Shown here: piece after piece, positions 26,107 to 38,479 of the stretch
How the letters are laid out: each line of letters opens with the position of its first letter
Position numbering within the stretch: the first letter of the stretch is position 1
Assembly (NCBI RefSeq): GCF_900102905.1
Contig: NZ_FNFV01000002.1
Span: forward strand, 310,001 to 374,000
DNA length: 64,000 nucleotides
From: Meinhardsimonia xiamenensis
GTDB lineage: Bacteria > Pseudomonadota > Alphaproteobacteria > Rhodobacterales > Rhodobacteraceae
Direction: 5' to 3'
Translations under genes and position numbers: made by a program
Notes under the pieces: generated by a model
Databases searched by the model: none
Told to the model about the DNA's origin: nothing
The model's input: only the letters and a program-made list of their open reading frames with translations

Positions 26107-26502
26107 TCACTCCTCCACGTCGTCCACGTCGAACTGCCCCGACAGGCGCCGGCGGATCAGCGACCAGCTCAGCCCCGTGCCAAGAACGATGCTGAGCGCG
26201 AAGATCCCGATCCATACGTTTGCCGTGGTGTCAGTGGGATCGAGCCAGCCGCGGTCATAGGCCAGCCAGAGGGCGGAACCGACAATCGCGAGAACGAGCA
26301 TCATGCCGACGAAACCGATGGAGCGCAGCGTCGCGCGCAGATAGATGATGTAGCCCACGACCAGAAGCAGCCCGGTGAAGATGGTCAGCGGCGGGTCGCT
26401 TTCCCAGTTTGTTCGGGCCCAGCTGACATAATTCCAGTCCGTCGGGTTGAATGTGGCCGCGAGCAGCACGAAGGCAAACAGCCATCGGAAAAAGAAGCCC
26501 AT
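26107..26502 (-). CDS. DUF6524-family integral membrane protein
   Basis: 131 residues from the ATG at 26502, with GGAAGA upstream. About four transmembrane helices (residues 5-20, 40-58, 63-80, 93-112) and an acidic tail FDVDDVEE. The start GFFFRWLFAFVLLAATFNPT and WNYVSWA match the DUF6524 pattern known from alphaproteobacteria. Function unknown. Same direction as secG, gap 72 bases; divergent from purA. Confidence 0.75.
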   Translation of the reverse strand: MGFFFRWLFAFVLLAATFNPTDWNYVSWARTNWESDPPLTIFTGLLLVVGYIIYLRATLRSIGFVGMMLVLAIVGSALWLAYDRGWLDPTDTTANVWIGIFALSIVLGTGLSWSLIRRRLSGQFDVDDVEE

Positions 26503-26661
26503 TGTCTTCCCGCAAAGTTGAGAATTGGCGCTTCGCGCGATGATTGCCCTGCAGCGCGGCTCTGTCCAGCCCGTGGCGGGACCGGCGCGGCGCATTTTCC
26601 GGTTTCGTCCGGACGCCGCTGGCAGTATCAGGCGCGCTGACAAGTGCCAAGGGAGTGTGCA
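26503..26661. promoter_or_regulatory. Divergent promoter region, DUF6524 gene and purA
   Basis: 159 bases without a gene. The purA ribosome site AAGGGAG lies at 26649-26655. No PurR-type palindrome or riboswitch was recognised. Confidence 0.4.
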
Positions 26662-27954
26662 ATGGCCAATGTCGTGGTGGTGGGCGCCCAATGGGGCGAC
26701 GAAGGCAAGGGCAAGATCGTCGACTGGTTGAGCGAACGGGCCGACGTCATCGCCCGCTTCCAGGGCGGGCACAATGCTGGCCACACCCTCGTGATCGACG
26801 GGCAGGTCTACAAGCTGCACGCGCTGCCATCGGGGGTGGTCAGGCCCGGCAAGCTCTCGGTCATCGGCAATGGCGTCGTGCTCGACCCCTGGCATCTGGT
26901 GGAGGAGATCGCCACGCTGCGCGCTCAGGGGGTGGAGATCAGCCCCGAGACGCTGATGATCGCCGAGAACACGCCGCTGATCCTGCCCTTTCACGGCGAG
27001 CTAGACCGCGCCCGCGAGGCGGCGACAAGCGTGGCCAGGATCGGCACCACCGGCCGGGGCATCGGCCCCGCCTATGAGGACAAGGTCGGCCGCCGTTCGG
27101 TGCGCGTGGCCGATCTCGCCGACCGCGCCACGCTCGAGGCGCGGGTGGATCGCGCCCTCGTCCACCATGACGCGCTGCGCCGCGGGCTGGGGCTCGAGCC
27201 GGTGGACCGGGCGGCACTTCTGGCCCGGCTCGACGAGGTGGCGCCGAAGATCCTGCCCTTCGCCGGGCCGGTCTGGCGCGTGCTCAACGAAAAGCGCCGC
27301 GCCGGAAAACGCATTCTCTTCGAGGGCGCGCAGGGGGCGCTCCTCGACATCGACTTCGGCACCTACCCCTTCGTGACTTCCTCCAACGTCATCGCCGGGC
27401 AGGCCGCGACCGGCACCGGCATCGGCCCCGGCGCGATCGACTTCGTGCTCGGCATCGTCAAGGCCTACACCACGCGGGTGGGGGAGGGGCCGTTTCCGAC
27501 CGAGCTGCATGATGCCGATGGCGAGCGGCTGGGAACGCGCGGCCATGAGTTCGGCACCACCACCGGGCGCAAGCGGCGCTGCGGCTGGTTCGATGCGGTC
27601 CTGGTGCGCCAGACCTGCGTGACGTCCGGTGTCAACGGCATCGCGCTGACCAAGCTCGACGTGCTCGACGGCTTCGAGGAGCTGAAGATCTGCGTGGGCT
27701 ACGAGCTTGACGGCGAGGTGATCGACCATCTGCCCACGGCCACCGAGCAGCAGGCGCGGGTGCGCCCCATCTACGAGACGATGGAAGGCTGGTCGGCCTC
27801 CACCGAGGGTGCGCGCAGCTGGGCCGATCTGCCGGGGGCGGCGGTGAAATACGTCCGCCGCATCGAGGAGCTGATCCAGTGCCCGGTGGCGCTTCTCTCC
27901 ACCAGCCCCGAGCGCGAGGATACGATCCTCGTCACCGACCCCTTCGCCGACTGA
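26662..27954 (+). CDS. purA: Adenylosuccinate synthetase
   Basis: 430 residues from the ATG at 26662. GTP-binding motif [11 protein letters not shown] (residues 8-18), catalytic Asp13, [24 protein letters not shown] and the [12 protein letters not shown] segment are all present. Converts IMP and aspartate to adenylosuccinate in AMP synthesis. The stop overlaps the next ATG by one base (TGATG), coupling a small membrane protein. Confidence 0.98.
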   Translation: MANVVVVGAQWGDEGKGKIVDWLSERADVIARFQGGHNAGHTLVIDGQVYKLHALPSGVVRPGKLSVIGNGVVLDPWHLVEEIATLRAQGVEISPETLMIAENTPLILPFHGELDRAREAATSVARIGTTGRGIGPAYEDKVGRRSVRVADLADRATLEARVDRALVHHDALRRGLGLEPVDRAALLARLDEVAPKILPFAGPVWRVLNEKRRAGKRILFEGAQGALLDIDFGTYPFVTSSNVIAGQAATGTGIGPGAIDFVLGIVKAYTTRVGEGPFPTELHDADGERLGTRGHEFGTTTGRKRRCGWFDAVLVRQTCVTSGVNGIALTKLDVLDGFEELKICVGYELDGEVIDHLPTATEQQARVRPIYETMEGWSASTEGARSWADLPGAAVKYVRRIEELIQCPVALLSTSPEREDTILVTDPFAD

Positions 27955-28214
27955 TGGCGCTGTCGTGGAAAGCGCGCCGGCGCTGGGCGCTGGTCATCCT
28001 GCTGGTCGGCCTGCCGCTCTACATCGTCGTGGCGATCAGCCTCGTGAACCTGTTCGAGCGCCCGCCTTTCCTCGTCGAGCTGGCAATCTATGTCGGGCTT
28101 GGCATCCTCTGGGCGCTGCCCTTCCGTGCGGTGTTCCGCGGGGTGGGCCGCGAGGAGCCGGAGGCTGAGCGCCGCGCGCGGGAGAGGACGACGGCGGGAA
28201 AAAGGCCGGAGTGA
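27954..28214 (+). CDS. DUF2842-family small membrane protein
   Basis: 86 residues. Two transmembrane helices (about 11-31 and 40-58) in the pattern of DUF2842 (WALVILLVGLPLYIVVAISL; LAIYVGLGILWALPFRAV) and a charged tail. DUF2842 proteins are widespread in alphaproteobacteria, function unknown. Translationally coupled to purA. A short hairpin GTGACC-GCC-GGTCAC covers its stop codon (28211-28225). Confidence 0.82.
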   Translation: MALSWKARRRWALVILLVGLPLYIVVAISLVNLFERPPFLVELAIYVGLGILWALPFRAVFRGVGREEPEAERRARERTTAGKRPE

Positions 28215-28296
28215 CCGCCGGTCACCCCGCCCGCCGCACTTCGGGCGAGGTCGCAGGTAAGATTGCAGCCGTCTGATGTCCCTGGGCCGGCGCGGT

Positions 28297-31200
28297 TCAG
28301 CCGGCGGCGGTTTTCGCCGCGGGCTGAAAGCGGGTATCCTCGGCGACGGCGAAGACACCCCTGCGCAGTTTCACGATGCGCCCCTCGCGCTGCAGCGTGC
28401 CAAAGGCACGCAGTGCGTCTTCGCGGCTGACCCTGTCATGGCCGAGATAGCTGCGGACACGGCGGATTATGTCCGACCGCGTGACGAACGGCTCACTCTC
28501 GACAAAGGCAAAATAGGCTGCCGAGGCTTCCAGAAGGTCTTCAAGCTCGGAAAGCCCGTATCCCTCGACGAAGCGGGCGAAGCCTTCATCGCGATCGGCT
28601 GTGCGACCGAGTATCGACTCGCTCGACACGCGCCTTGGCGCAACTTTCGGCATCTGCCCGGGCGCTGGCCGGTCAACGCGCTGCGAGGAGACGAGCATCA
28701 GGGGTGGCGCGCGTCGGCCTTCGGGGCGGTGGCGCGCACCTTGAGCAGCATCGTCCTTCGGCTCGTCGCGGCGGCGCGCGGTGACGACGGACGGCTCCGC
28801 CGCGTTTTGGGTCATGGGACGGCCTTCATCATCGCGCTGTGGTCGCGCCTCGGCGGGCCCGTCGCGCACCACTTGGGCCAGATCCTGCCGGAAACGGTCA
28901 AGCGCCGCGCCGCGCGCCTGCGCGATCCTTTCGCCGCCAAGCCCGCGCTCGGCGCGGACCGCCGCCACCGCCGCCTTCAGATGGGCGATCGCGCTGCGTC
29001 GGCGGCTGGCTTCGGCGCTGTCGAGCCTGCTGCGGGTCTGCTCCAGCAGGCGTTCCACCGCCGGCTCGGCGCCGGGCAGCCTGCGGCCAAGTCGCGGCGG
29101 TTCGGCCATGGCGCCCGCAAGCGGCATGGGGCCGGTCTCTCGCCGCTCCCCGGCCGACTCGGCTCTCGCGACACCGACCGCCTCCTCCTCTGGCCCGGAT
29201 GCCTCACCTGGGCTGGCCGGCGCCTCCGTGTCGGCTTGCTCCTCTTGCGGCTGTGCGGCAAGCTCCGCCTCGGGCTTTGCCTTGCCCTGGGCATCGGAAC
29301 GGGTCCTTTCGCCTTCTTCGCTTGCCTCTGCGGCGCCGTGGGCGGTGGGCGTGCCCGTGTCGGTGCCGGGTGCGTCGGGTGCGGCGGACTCCTCTGTCGC
29401 GGCGCTTGCCTCGCTTTCCTGCGTCGAGCCCGTCGCGGCCGCCTCGCCCTCCTGCGGGGCCGCGGCCTCGTCGGGCGCGGCGGCGCGCCGCGCCTCGCGT
29501 TCGGCGGCGACAAGCTCGGCGATCAGCTCGCGCTCATCTTCGGGTGCAAGGCCGGTGTTGCCGAGATCGGCCTTCACGCGCGCCTCGATTTCGCGGGTCT
29601 CATCGTCGGCGGCAGCTATGGTGGCCTCGACCGCCCCGTCCTCGGCCTCGCTTTCGTCTTCGGCAACGAAGCGCGCCTCGAACGCCGCCCGCGACATCTT
29701 GACGACCCGCACACGAGGCCGGGAGACCGGAACCGCCAGATCGGGCGTCAGTTGCAACGGGCCGTCGCTGGCGCGCGGCCTTTCCGCGTGCCCGGTCTGA
29801 TCCTCACCGGCCGGCAGAGATACGGCGCCTTTTTCGGATTCGCGCGCAGGGATGCCGCCCGGCTCGCGCTCGCCGCCGGCGGCCGTGGTGTCACCCTCCT
29901 TGGCGTCATCGCCGGTGAGAGGCTGAACGTGCGCGTCACCGCCGGCGTGCTGCGCCGAGTCGATGCCATCTTCCTCGCGGGAAGCTTCACCGGAGGGCAC
30001 CGCCTCCCGCGACTCATGCGTCCCGTCCTGCGATTCGGCAGCGGGGCTGCCCGGATCGCCGGGGCCCGCGCGCTGGGCTCGAAGAATGCGCTCGACTTCA
30101 GCAGCAAGCTCCTCGGATTCCTCGGAGACCGCCTCGCCTCCCGCGGTCTCGGGCGCTTTCGGCTCGGCGTCCACGGGGGCGGGCTCAGCCGCCTGAATGG
30201 TGGCCTCGGCACTGGCTTCTGGCCCGGGCGGAACGATTTCGCCGGTCTCGCCGGTCTCCTGGCGCTCCCCTTCGAGCGAGGTTGGCGACTCCGTGACGGG
30301 TTCCGTGCGAGGCCCCTGCGCCCTCCCGCCGCTTTCCTGCTCGTCTGATTCCGCCAGCGGCGCACCTGCCGCGGCCGTCTCGGCGCCGTCCTCCGCGACC
30401 GAGACCTCGGCTGGATTCTCCCCGTCAGCGTTCTCCCCGTCAGCATCCGCCGAACGCGGACGTGCCGCCCCGCTGGCGAGGTCGACAGCCTCGGCCACGG
30501 TTTCGGCCGTGTCTGTCGCCGTGGCGCCGTCCGCTTCAGGTCTGGCATCGGGGCCGGCTTCGTCGGCCGTCTCGTCTGGCTCGTCTGCCGCCGTTTCCGC
30601 TTCGGCGCTTTCGACCTCGACGGACGCTGCCGACCCGCCAGCCGCGTGATCCTCCGCCTCTTCACGCCGCGACGGCATTTCCAACGCCTCGTCGCCCGCG
30701 GCGGCTTCCACCGCCGGCTCCGCGGGCGGTTCGTCGGTGACCTCATCCTCCCCGGCGCCATACAGGCGGGCGAGTTCGAGGATCTCGTCTTCCGTGCTCT
30801 GCGGGTGCGCGGACGGCGCATCCTCCACCGTTTCGTCCACGGGCGACGCAAGCGGTGGCTCCGAGAACAGCTCTGCCGCCCCCTCATCCTCGCCGTAGGT
30901 GCCGAGAGCGGGAGGCGCGCTCTGGGCGCGGGCAACTGCGGCGCGAATGCGCGCGAGCTTCTCGAGCACGCTCTCGCCACTGCTCGCTTGCTCAGCCGCG
31001 AGAGCGGCGGACGGGGGATTCGCTCCCGCGCCCGCCGCGCCGGTGCCTTGGGCCCGTCCCGCTGTTCCGGCCATGCCGTGCAGCCCCTCGGGTGCCGGCG
31101 TGGCAGCAGCTGAAGCCTCCCCCACGGCATCGGCGGGGGGCTCTGCAGGCGCGCTGCCTTCCGCCGCGGCGGCCGGGCGCAGGACGACGGCGTTGCCCTC

Positions 31201-31422
31201 GACCCGCGTTTCCACCCTCTGTCGGATTTCCCTCTCGGCGATGCGATGCAGCATCTCAGCGTCGGGGGTGGGAGGCTCGGCGCCGAAATAGCGGTCTTCG
31301 CGCGCGAGGTCGCGGAAATACTCCGCGATCGACTTCATCGTCGAGAAGGGGTCGTCGAAGCCCTCCAGCGTGCAGGAGAACGTTCCGTACGAAACCGTCA
31401 GAATCTTGCTGGAACCAACCAT
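28297..31422 (-). CDS. Large acidic low-complexity protein with conserved ends
   Basis: 1041 residues. The first roughly 75 residues are ordered and look conserved ([20 protein letters not shown], then [20 protein letters not shown]). About 75-900 is Glu/Ala/Ser/Asp/Pro-rich and disordered. Residues about 915-1025 form an ordered helical end: [40 protein letters not shown], then a winged-helix-like [20 protein letters not shown]. Similar proteins occur in Rhodobacteraceae and are sometimes labelled CheA without good reason; no kinase, HPt or signal motifs are seen. Role unknown; the winged-helix-like end could bind DNA. Divergent from the thiamine pyrophosphokinase gene. Confidence 0.78.
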   Translation of the reverse strand: MVGSSKILTVSYGTFSCTLEGFDDPFSTMKSIAEYFRDLAREDRYFGAEPPTPDAEMLHRIAEREIRQRVETRVEGNAVVLRPAAAAEGSAPAEPPADAVGEASAAATPAPEGLHGMAGTAGRAQGTGAAGAGANPPSAALAAEQASSGESVLEKLARIRAAVARAQSAPPALGTYGEDEGAAELFSEPPLASPVDETVEDAPSAHPQSTEDEILELARLYGAGEDEVTDEPPAEPAVEAAAGDEALEMPSRREEAEDHAAGGSAASVEVESAEAETAADEPDETADEAGPDARPEADGATATDTAETVAEAVDLASGAARPRSADADGENADGENPAEVSVAEDGAETAAAGAPLAESDEQESGGRAQGPRTEPVTESPTSLEGERQETGETGEIVPPGPEASAEATIQAAEPAPVDAEPKAPETAGGEAVSEESEELAAEVERILRAQRAGPGDPGSPAAESQDGTHESREAVPSGEASREEDGIDSAQHAGGDAHVQPLTGDDAKEGDTTAAGGEREPGGIPARESEKGAVSLPAGEDQTGHAERPRASDGPLQLTPDLAVPVSRPRVRVVKMSRAAFEARFVAEDESEAEDGAVEATIAAADDETREIEARVKADLGNTGLAPEDERELIAELVAAEREARRAAAPDEAAAPQEGEAAATGSTQESEASAATEESAAPDAPGTDTGTPTAHGAAEASEEGERTRSDAQGKAKPEAELAAQPQEEQADTEAPASPGEASGPEEEAVGVARAESAGERRETGPMPLAGAMAEPPRLGRRLPGAEPAVERLLEQTRSRLDSAEASRRRSAIAHLKAAVAAVRAERGLGGERIAQARGAALDRFRQDLAQVVRDGPAEARPQRDDEGRPMTQNAAEPSVVTARRRDEPKDDAAQGARHRPEGRRAPPLMLVSSQRVDRPAPGQMPKVAPRRVSSESILGRTADRDEGFARFVEGYGLSELEDLLEASAAYFAFVESEPFVTRSDIIRRVRSYLGHDRVSREDALRAFGTLQREGRIVKLRRGVFAVAEDTRFQPAAKTAAG

Positions 31423-31557
31423 TGCTTCAACCTACCCTTCCGGGGATACCAAAACATTATCACCTCTCTGACCGGAATTCCGAACATTCTTTAGAAATCC
31501 GGCTGATTTTTTCGGGGTGAGAATGTGTTCAGTTTCGGCTGGGTGGACAGTGCGGCG
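31423..31557. promoter_or_regulatory. AT-rich divergent promoter region
   Basis: 135 bases between divergent genes, visibly AT-richer than the surroundings (ACATTATCACCTC; AACATTCTTTAGAAATC; GATTTTTTC). Promoters for both genes are expected here. No thiamine (TPP) riboswitch core was recognised. Confidence 0.5.
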
Positions 31558-32232
31558 ATGAGCCGGAAGATTGTGCAAAGCAACAGGCCGGTCACGCTGC
31601 TGGGCGGCGGCGCGCTGCCCGAGGGGGCTCTGGAGCGGGCGCTCGCGCGCGCTCCGGTTCTCGTGGCTGCCGACGGGGCAGCAGAGACGGCGCTTCGTGC
31701 GGGACACATGCCACAGGCGGTGATCGGCGACATGGATTCCCTCTCGGCGGCGGCGCGTGCGAAGATCCCCCAAGAGAGGCTGCATCATCTCGGCGAGCAG
31801 GACAGCACCGATTTCGATAAGGCGCTGCGCTCGATCGCCGCGCCGCTGGTCCTCGCGGTCGGCTTCACCGGGGCACGGCTCGACCACGAACTGGCCGTCT
31901 ACAGCACGCTGGCGCGGCGCGGCGAGACTCCCTGCATCGTCATCGGCTCGCACGACATCTGCCTTCATGCCGCCGGGCCGATTGCGCTCGATCTCGTTCC
32001 CGGTGCGCGGGTTTCGCTGTTTCCGCTCGCTCCGCTGCGCGTGACTGCCAGCGGTCTGCGCTGGCCGCTCGAGAACCTCGAACTCGCGCCGCTCGGGCGC
32101 ATCGGAACCTCGAACGAGGCCGTTCGTTCGCAGGTCACGATCGCCCCCACCGGCCCGGGGCTTCTGGTGATTCTGCCGGCCGATCACCTCGACGCGGCGA
32201 TCAGCGCCGTTGCCCCTGGTCCACGCGTCTGA
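31558..32232 (+). CDS. Thiamine pyrophosphokinase (thiamine diphosphokinase)
   Basis: 224 residues from the ATG at 31558, whose start (SRKIVQSNRPVTLLGGG) fits family members; a GTG at 31525 would add 11 residues and has a better GGGGTGAG site, so the start is uncertain. Motifs: VAADGAAETAL, AVIGDMDSL, EQDSTDFDKAL and GARLDHELA, which bind ATP and Mg and thiamine. Converts thiamine to thiamine diphosphate. Confidence 0.9.
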   Translation: MSRKIVQSNRPVTLLGGGALPEGALERALARAPVLVAADGAAETALRAGHMPQAVIGDMDSLSAAARAKIPQERLHHLGEQDSTDFDKALRSIAAPLVLAVGFTGARLDHELAVYSTLARRGETPCIVIGSHDICLHAAGPIALDLVPGARVSLFPLAPLRVTASGLRWPLENLELAPLGRIGTSNEAVRSQVTIAPTGPGLLVILPADHLDAAISAVAPGPRV

Positions 32233-32242
32233 GCGCGCCGCG

Positions 32243-33136
32243 TCAGGCGGTAAGCCCCTCGGGTTCGGGCAATCCGTGGATGCGGCAGCAAGCGGTCAAC
32301 GTGTTTGCGAGAAGGCAGGCGATGGTCATCGGCCCCACGCCGCCCGGCACCGGCGTGATGGCGCGGGCAACCTTGACCGCGCTGTCGAATTCGACATCGC
32401 CCACCAACCGCGTGCCCGCGTCGGGCCGGTCGACGCGGTTGATGCCGACGTCGATGACGGTTGCGCCCGGCTTGAGCCAGTCGCCCTTGACCATCTGCGG
32501 CCGTCCCACGGCAGCCACCACGATGTCTCCCCGCCGCACCACGGAGGGAAGGTCGCGCGTGCGCGAATGAGCCACGGTGACGGTGCAGCTGTCGCGCAGC
32601 AGCAGCTGCGCCATCGGCTTGCCCACGATGTTGGAGCGCCCGATCACCACCGCCTCGAGTCCGGCAAGCGTGCCCAGCTCTTCGCGCAGGAGCATCAGGC
32701 ACCCAAGTGGCGTGCAGGGCACCATCGCCTTTTGCCCCGTCGCCAGCCGCCCGGCGTTGAAGATGTGAAACCCGTCCACGTCCTTGTCCGGGTCGATGGC
32801 GTTGATGACGAGCGTCTCGTCCAGATGGGCGGGCAGGGGCAGTTGCACCAGAATGCCGTGAATCGAGGGATCGGCATTCAGTTCGCCGATCAGCTCGAGA
32901 AGCGCCACCTGACTTGTGTCCGCCGGAAGGCGATGTTCGACCGACTTCATCCCCACCTCGACGGTGGCCTTGCCCTTGGAGCGAACGTAGACCTGACTTG
33001 CCGGATCCTCACCCACCAGCACCACGGCGAGTCCGGGCTGCACGCCATGCGCGCTTCTCAGTTGCGCCACCTCTTCGGCCACGCGTGCCCGCAGCTGCGC
33101 GGCAAAGGCCTTTCCGTCAATGATTTTCGCGGTCAT
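32243..33136 (-). CDS. folD: Bifunctional methylenetetrahydrofolate dehydrogenase / cyclohydrolase
   Basis: 297 residues from the ATG at 33136, with AAAGGAGGG upstream. Substrate and catalytic motifs: YVRSKGKA with the catalytic Lys, [11 protein letters not shown], and the NADP-binding [14 protein letters not shown] and [10 protein letters not shown]. Interconverts methylene-, methenyl- and formyl-tetrahydrofolate in the cytoplasm. Downstream of fhs on the same strand (131 bases apart), so the formate-dependent one-carbon entry route is clustered. A hairpin and a repeat lie between them. Confidence 0.97.
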   Translation of the reverse strand: MTAKIIDGKAFAAQLRARVAEEVAQLRSAHGVQPGLAVVLVGEDPASQVYVRSKGKATVEVGMKSVEHRLPADTSQVALLELIGELNADPSIHGILVQLPLPAHLDETLVINAIDPDKDVDGFHIFNAGRLATGQKAMVPCTPLGCLMLLREELGTLAGLEAVVIGRSNIVGKPMAQLLLRDSCTVTVAHSRTRDLPSVVRRGDIVVAAVGRPQMVKGDWLKPGATVIDVGINRVDRPDAGTRLVGDVEFDSAVKVARAITPVPGGVGPMTIACLLANTLTACCRIHGLPEPEGLTA

Positions 33137-33187
33137 GCGCCCTCCTTTCGAGCGTTGCGGATTCGGGCACTGAAAGCTGCCCAACGT

Positions 33188-33208
33188 CATCACCCTGGCT
33201 CAAATACC
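33188..33208 (-). repeat. Copy 1 of a 21-base intergenic repeat (minus strand)
   Basis: On the minus strand it reads GGTATTTGARCCAGGGTGAT plus G, with R = G. A second copy (R = A) is at 59317-59337 on the plus strand: 20 of 21 bases match. Here it follows GCCTCCGGCGGGG, and a 14-bp hairpin precedes it. GCCTCCGGCGGGGGTATTTG-like words are familiar from Rhodobacterales intergenic regions. Confidence 0.65.
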
Positions 33209-33221
33209 CCCGCCGGAGGCC

Positions 33222-33254
33222 GGTGCGACCGGGGCTCGATGCCCCGGTCGCACC
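33222..33254 (-). terminator. Long hairpin after fhs, possible terminator
   Basis: A perfect 14-bp stem, GGTGCGACCGGGGC (33222-33235) with GCCCCGGTCGCACC (33241-33254), loop of 5, located 13 bases after the fhs stop. There is no T tract on the minus strand; the repeat at 33188-33208 follows instead, so it may terminate differently or process the mRNA. Confidence 0.55.
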
Positions 33255-33267
33255 GCGTCTGTCGTGC

Positions 33268-34944
33268 TCAGAACAGACCTTCGATCTCGCCCGCCTCGTT
33301 GAGGTGGATCGCCTCTGCCGCCGGATGACGCGGCAGGCCGGGCATGGTCATGATCTCGCCGCAGATCACCACCACGAAGCCCGCACCCGCCGAAAGCCGC
33401 ACCTCGCGGATCGGCACCGTATGTCCGGTCGGCGCGCCGCGCAGGTTCGGGTCGGTCGAGAAGGAATACTGCGTCTTGGCCATGCAGATCGGCAGGTTGC
33501 CGTAACCCGCCGCCTCCCAGGCGCGCAGCTGGTCGCGGATCTTCTTGTCGGCGATGACTTCGCCGGCCCGGTAGATGCGCTTGGCAATGGTCTCGATCTT
33601 CTCGAAAAGGCCCATCTCGTCGGGATAGAGCGGGGCGAATTGCGCCCGCCCCGAATCGGCGATCTCGGCGACGCGGGTGGCAAGCTCCTCGATTCCCGCC
33701 GACCCTTCCGCCCAGTGCCGGCAGAGATACGCTTCCGAGCCATGCCGGCGGGCATGCTCCTTCACTTCGGCGATCTCGGCCTCGGTGTCGGTGGTGAAAT
33801 GGTTGATCGCCACCACCACCGGCACGCCGAACTGCTTGAGGTTCTCGATGTGACGGCCAAGGTTGGCGCAGCCCGCCGCGACTGCCTTGACGTTCTCGCT
33901 GCCGAGATCCTCGCGCGCGACGCCGCCGTTCATCTTCAGCGCCCGCACCGTGGCCACAAGAACCACCGCGTCGGGCCTGAGCCCCGCCTTGCGGCACTTG
34001 ATGTCGAAGAACTTCTCCGCCCCGAGATCGGCCCCGAAGCCGGCCTCCGTGACCACGTAGTCGGCAAGCTTCAGCGCCGTGGTCGTGGCGATCACCGAGT
34101 TGCAGCCGTGGGCGATGTTGGCGAAGGGGCCGCCATGCACGAAGGCCGGGGTGTGCTCGAGCGTCTGCACGAGGTTCGGTTGCATCGCGTCCTTGAGAAG
34201 CACGGTCATCGCGCCGTCGGCCTTCAGATCGCGCGCATAGATCGGCGAGCGGTCGCGGCGGTAGGCGACGATGATGTTGCCAAGCCGCTCCTGCAGGTCG
34301 TCGAGGTCGCGCGCAAGGCACAGGATCGCCATCACCTCCGAGGCCACGGTGATGTCGAAGCCGGTCTGGCGGGGAAAGCCGTTCGACACCCCGCCAAGCC
34401 CCACGACGATGTCGCGCAGGGCGCGGTCGTTCATGTCCATGACCCGCCGCCAGCTGACCCGCCGCTCGTCGATGCCAAGCTCGTTGCCCCAGTAGATGTG
34501 ATTGTCGATCATCGCCGCAAGCAGGTTGTGGGCAGCGGTGATGGCGTGGAAGTCGCCGGTGAAGTGCAGGTTCATGTCCTCCATCGGCACCACCTGCGCG
34601 CGCCCGCCGCCGGCCGCGCCCCCCTTCATGCCGAAGCAGGGCCCGAGCGAGGCTTCCCGGATGCATACCGCCGCATTCTTGCCGATGCGCCTGAGCCCGT
34701 CTCCGAGGCCCACCGTCGTCGTGGTCTTGCCCTCGCCCGCCGGCGTGGGGTTGATGGCGGTGACGAGAATGAGCTTGCCGTCAGGCCGGTCGGCCAGGCC
34801 CTTGATGAAGCTCTGCTGCACCTTCGCCTTGTCGTGGCCGTAGGGCAGCAGCGCCTCGGCAGGGATGCCGAGCTTTGCACCAATCTCCTGAATGGGAAGC
34901 TTTTTCGCCGCGCGCGCGATCTCGATGTCCGACAGGTGAGTCAT
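33268..34944 (-). CDS. fhs: Formate-tetrahydrofolate ligase
   Basis: 558 residues from the ATG at 34944, with GAGGGG upstream. ATP-binding [14 protein letters not shown], conserved [25 protein letters not shown] and the folate-site region follow in order. Makes 10-formyl-tetrahydrofolate from formate and ATP. It lies between ftsH and folD on the same strand; its own promoter is likely. Confidence 0.97.
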   Translation of the reverse strand: MTHLSDIEIARAAKKLPIQEIGAKLGIPAEALLPYGHDKAKVQQSFIKGLADRPDGKLILVTAINPTPAGEGKTTTTVGLGDGLRRIGKNAAVCIREASLGPCFGMKGGAAGGGRAQVVPMEDMNLHFTGDFHAITAAHNLLAAMIDNHIYWGNELGIDERRVSWRRVMDMNDRALRDIVVGLGGVSNGFPRQTGFDITVASEVMAILCLARDLDDLQERLGNIIVAYRRDRSPIYARDLKADGAMTVLLKDAMQPNLVQTLEHTPAFVHGGPFANIAHGCNSVIATTTALKLADYVVTEAGFGADLGAEKFFDIKCRKAGLRPDAVVLVATVRALKMNGGVAREDLGSENVKAVAAGCANLGRHIENLKQFGVPVVVAINHFTTDTEAEIAEVKEHARRHGSEAYLCRHWAEGSAGIEELATRVAEIADSGRAQFAPLYPDEMGLFEKIETIAKRIYRAGEVIADKKIRDQLRAWEAAGYGNLPICMAKTQYSFSTDPNLRGAPTGHTVPIREVRLSAGAGFVVVICGEIMTMPGLPRHPAAEAIHLNEAGEIEGLF

Positions 34945-35223
34945 GTTGCCCCTCGCTTCTGGTCCAGGGGACGAATGCCCCGGTGTGGCTCCCTTGTTTC
35001 CGACCCTCGTATACTGGCGCCGGTCCGAGTCCAAGAGCGCCTTCGCGACCGAATTCCGCCTGATCTCGTCCTCGGTGGCGTTTACAATCGAGGAGCAGAG
35101 CCCGCGATGCAAACGGTCAGGGAAAGCGGCGCGGTGTCGAACCGCGCCACAGGCCCCGCTGCATGCGCAAAGGCCCCGCCCTTGCCGGGCGGGGCCGCAA
35201 AGCCGGTTCCGATCCGGAAGATT
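34945..35223 (-). promoter_or_regulatory. fhs promoter region (279 bases, no gene)
   Basis: On the minus strand a -10-like TATACG (35008-35013) and -35-like TTGGAC (35029-35034) are spaced 15 bases, close to sigma70 form. The leader then contains GGGG-loop-CCCC just before the ribosome site. No known folate riboswitch was recognised. Confidence 0.45.
35172..35196 (-). terminator. Hairpin after ftsH, likely terminator
   Basis: Stem GGCCCCGCCC (35172-35181) with GGGCGGGGCC (35187-35196), loop of 5, 27 bases after the ftsH stop; followed on the minus strand by TTTGCGC. Confidence 0.6.
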
Positions 35224-37149
<1,926 letters not shown>

Positions 37150-37237
37150 GGAGGCCTCCTTCCATCGCGATGCACCCGTGGCGCCTCTGGCGCGCCGCGG
37201 GCAGCGTGGCCCTAACATAAACCCGCAGCCCGCATCT

Positions 37238-38479
37238 TCAACGGCTGAACGCGTCGGATACGAAACTGTCGCGCCCATCGATGAGCGATGCGCGCCATCC
37301 CGCCGAGAGCCCCGCCAAGGGTGCCGCAACGAGCGTACCGTTGCGCCACACCGCCGGGGTGACCTCGAGCACCTCGCGGGGCAGGCCGGTGGCGCGCCAG
37401 TCCTCGACCGCCGCAAGCCCCCGTTCACCCAGCGCGGCGATGACGAGGCCCTCCTCGGCCGGCCCCTCGAGCCACCAGCGCCCGTCCCAGGGCCCGGGTG
37501 GCGGGATCCGGCATGATGCGACCGCCGCCGCTTCGCGCAGCACGATCGCCTCGCCGCGCCGCCGGACCACCCTTGCGCCGTGCAGCGTGCCTTCAAGGCT
37601 CTCCGCCAGCCGCGCGAGCGGCTCATGGCGGGGGCGGTATTCGGCGCCCGAGACCCAGCCGAGGGCAGCCGCAAGCAGCCGGTGGCGCGTCTCTTCGGGG
37701 GCGGCGCGAAAACGCGCGATGTCGAGGAAGAGCGCGCCCGCCGCCTCGCGCACCGCCTCTTGGGCGAGCGCCGCCGCCGCCTGCTGCAGCACCTCGCGCG
37801 CGGCCTGCATGTGGCGCGCGGTGGCCGCCAGCCGCTCGGGAGTGAGCCCCAGCTCGGCGAGTGGCGAGAGCATCCGCCGCGCCCGCACGCGGTCAAAACG
37901 CATGTCCTCGTTCGAGGGGTCTTCAATCCAGCCGAGATTGCGCGCTCTGAGCCAGTCGCGCAGCTCCTCGCGACGAAGGTCCAGAAGTGGCCGTAGCCAG
38001 CTCAGCCTTGCCTCGCGCCTGACCGGGGCCATCGCCGCGAGCCCGTCCACCCCCGAGCCGCGCGCAAGGCGCAGGAGCACCGTTTCGGCCTGGTCATCGA
38101 GCGTGTGGCCGGTGGCGACGGCCTCGATGCCCCGCGCCTCGGCCCATTCGCGGATGAGCCGCCGCCGCGCCCGACGCGCGGCATCCTGCAGGTTTCCGCG
38201 GCCTTCCCAGCCCTCCCAGCGCAGGGTGTCATGCGAAAGCCCAAGTGCCGCCGCCGCGCGCGCCACCTGAGCCGCCTCGGCGGCGGACTCGGGCCGAAGC
38301 CCGTGATCGACGGTCACGACGAAGAGGTCCGGTCGCCTGCGCGCCCGGGCCCACCGCGCTGCGAGGTGCATGAGCGCCATGCTGTCCCCACCGCCGGAGA
38401 CGGCAAGCCCGAGGCGCGGCAGATCGGGCGCCGGCAGAAGGGCCTCCAATGCCTTGCCGAAGCGTCCGGCAAGCGTCAC
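37238..38479 (-). CDS. tilS: tRNA(Ile)-lysidine synthase
   Basis: 413 residues from the GTG at 38479, which overlaps the cpoB stop (GTGA). PP-loop ATP pyrophosphatase motif SGGGDS (28-33), [10 protein letters not shown] and [15 protein letters not shown]. Converts C34 of tRNA-Ile(CAU) to lysidine, allowing AUA reading. Any upstream extension would run antiparallel in the cpoB frame and is not family-like. The order cpoB-tilS-ftsH is typical. Confidence 0.94.
   Translation of the reverse strand: MTLAGRFGKALEALLPAPDLPRLGLAVSGGGDSMALMHLAARWARARRRPDLFVVTVDHGLRPESAAEAAQVARAAAALGLSHDTLRWEGWEGRGNLQDAARRARRRLIREWAEARGIEAVATGHTLDDQAETVLLRLARGSGVDGLAAMAPVRREARLSWLRPLLDLRREELRDWLRARNLGWIEDPSNEDMRFDRVRARRMLSPLAELGLTPERLAATARHMQAAREVLQQAAAALAQEAVREAAGALFLDIARFRAAPEETRHRLLAAALGWVSGAEYRPRHEPLARLAESLEGTLHGARVVRRRGEAIVLREAAAVASCRIPPPGPWDGRWWLEGPAEEGLVIAALGERGLAAVEDWRATGLPREVLEVTPAVWRNGTLVAAPLAGLSAGWRASLIDGRDSFVSDAFSR

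Noticed and set aside
28297-31422. CheA-type chemotaxis kinase
   Set aside because: No HPt, dimerisation, kinase or CheW-like motifs were seen in the 1041 residues.
31423-31557. TPP riboswitch before the thiamine pyrophosphokinase gene
   Set aside because: The conserved CTGAGA and ACCTGATC-like words of the THI element are not present in the right order.
34945-35223. Folate (THF) riboswitch before fhs
   Set aside because: The leader between the likely promoter and start is short (about 60 bases) with only one small hairpin.
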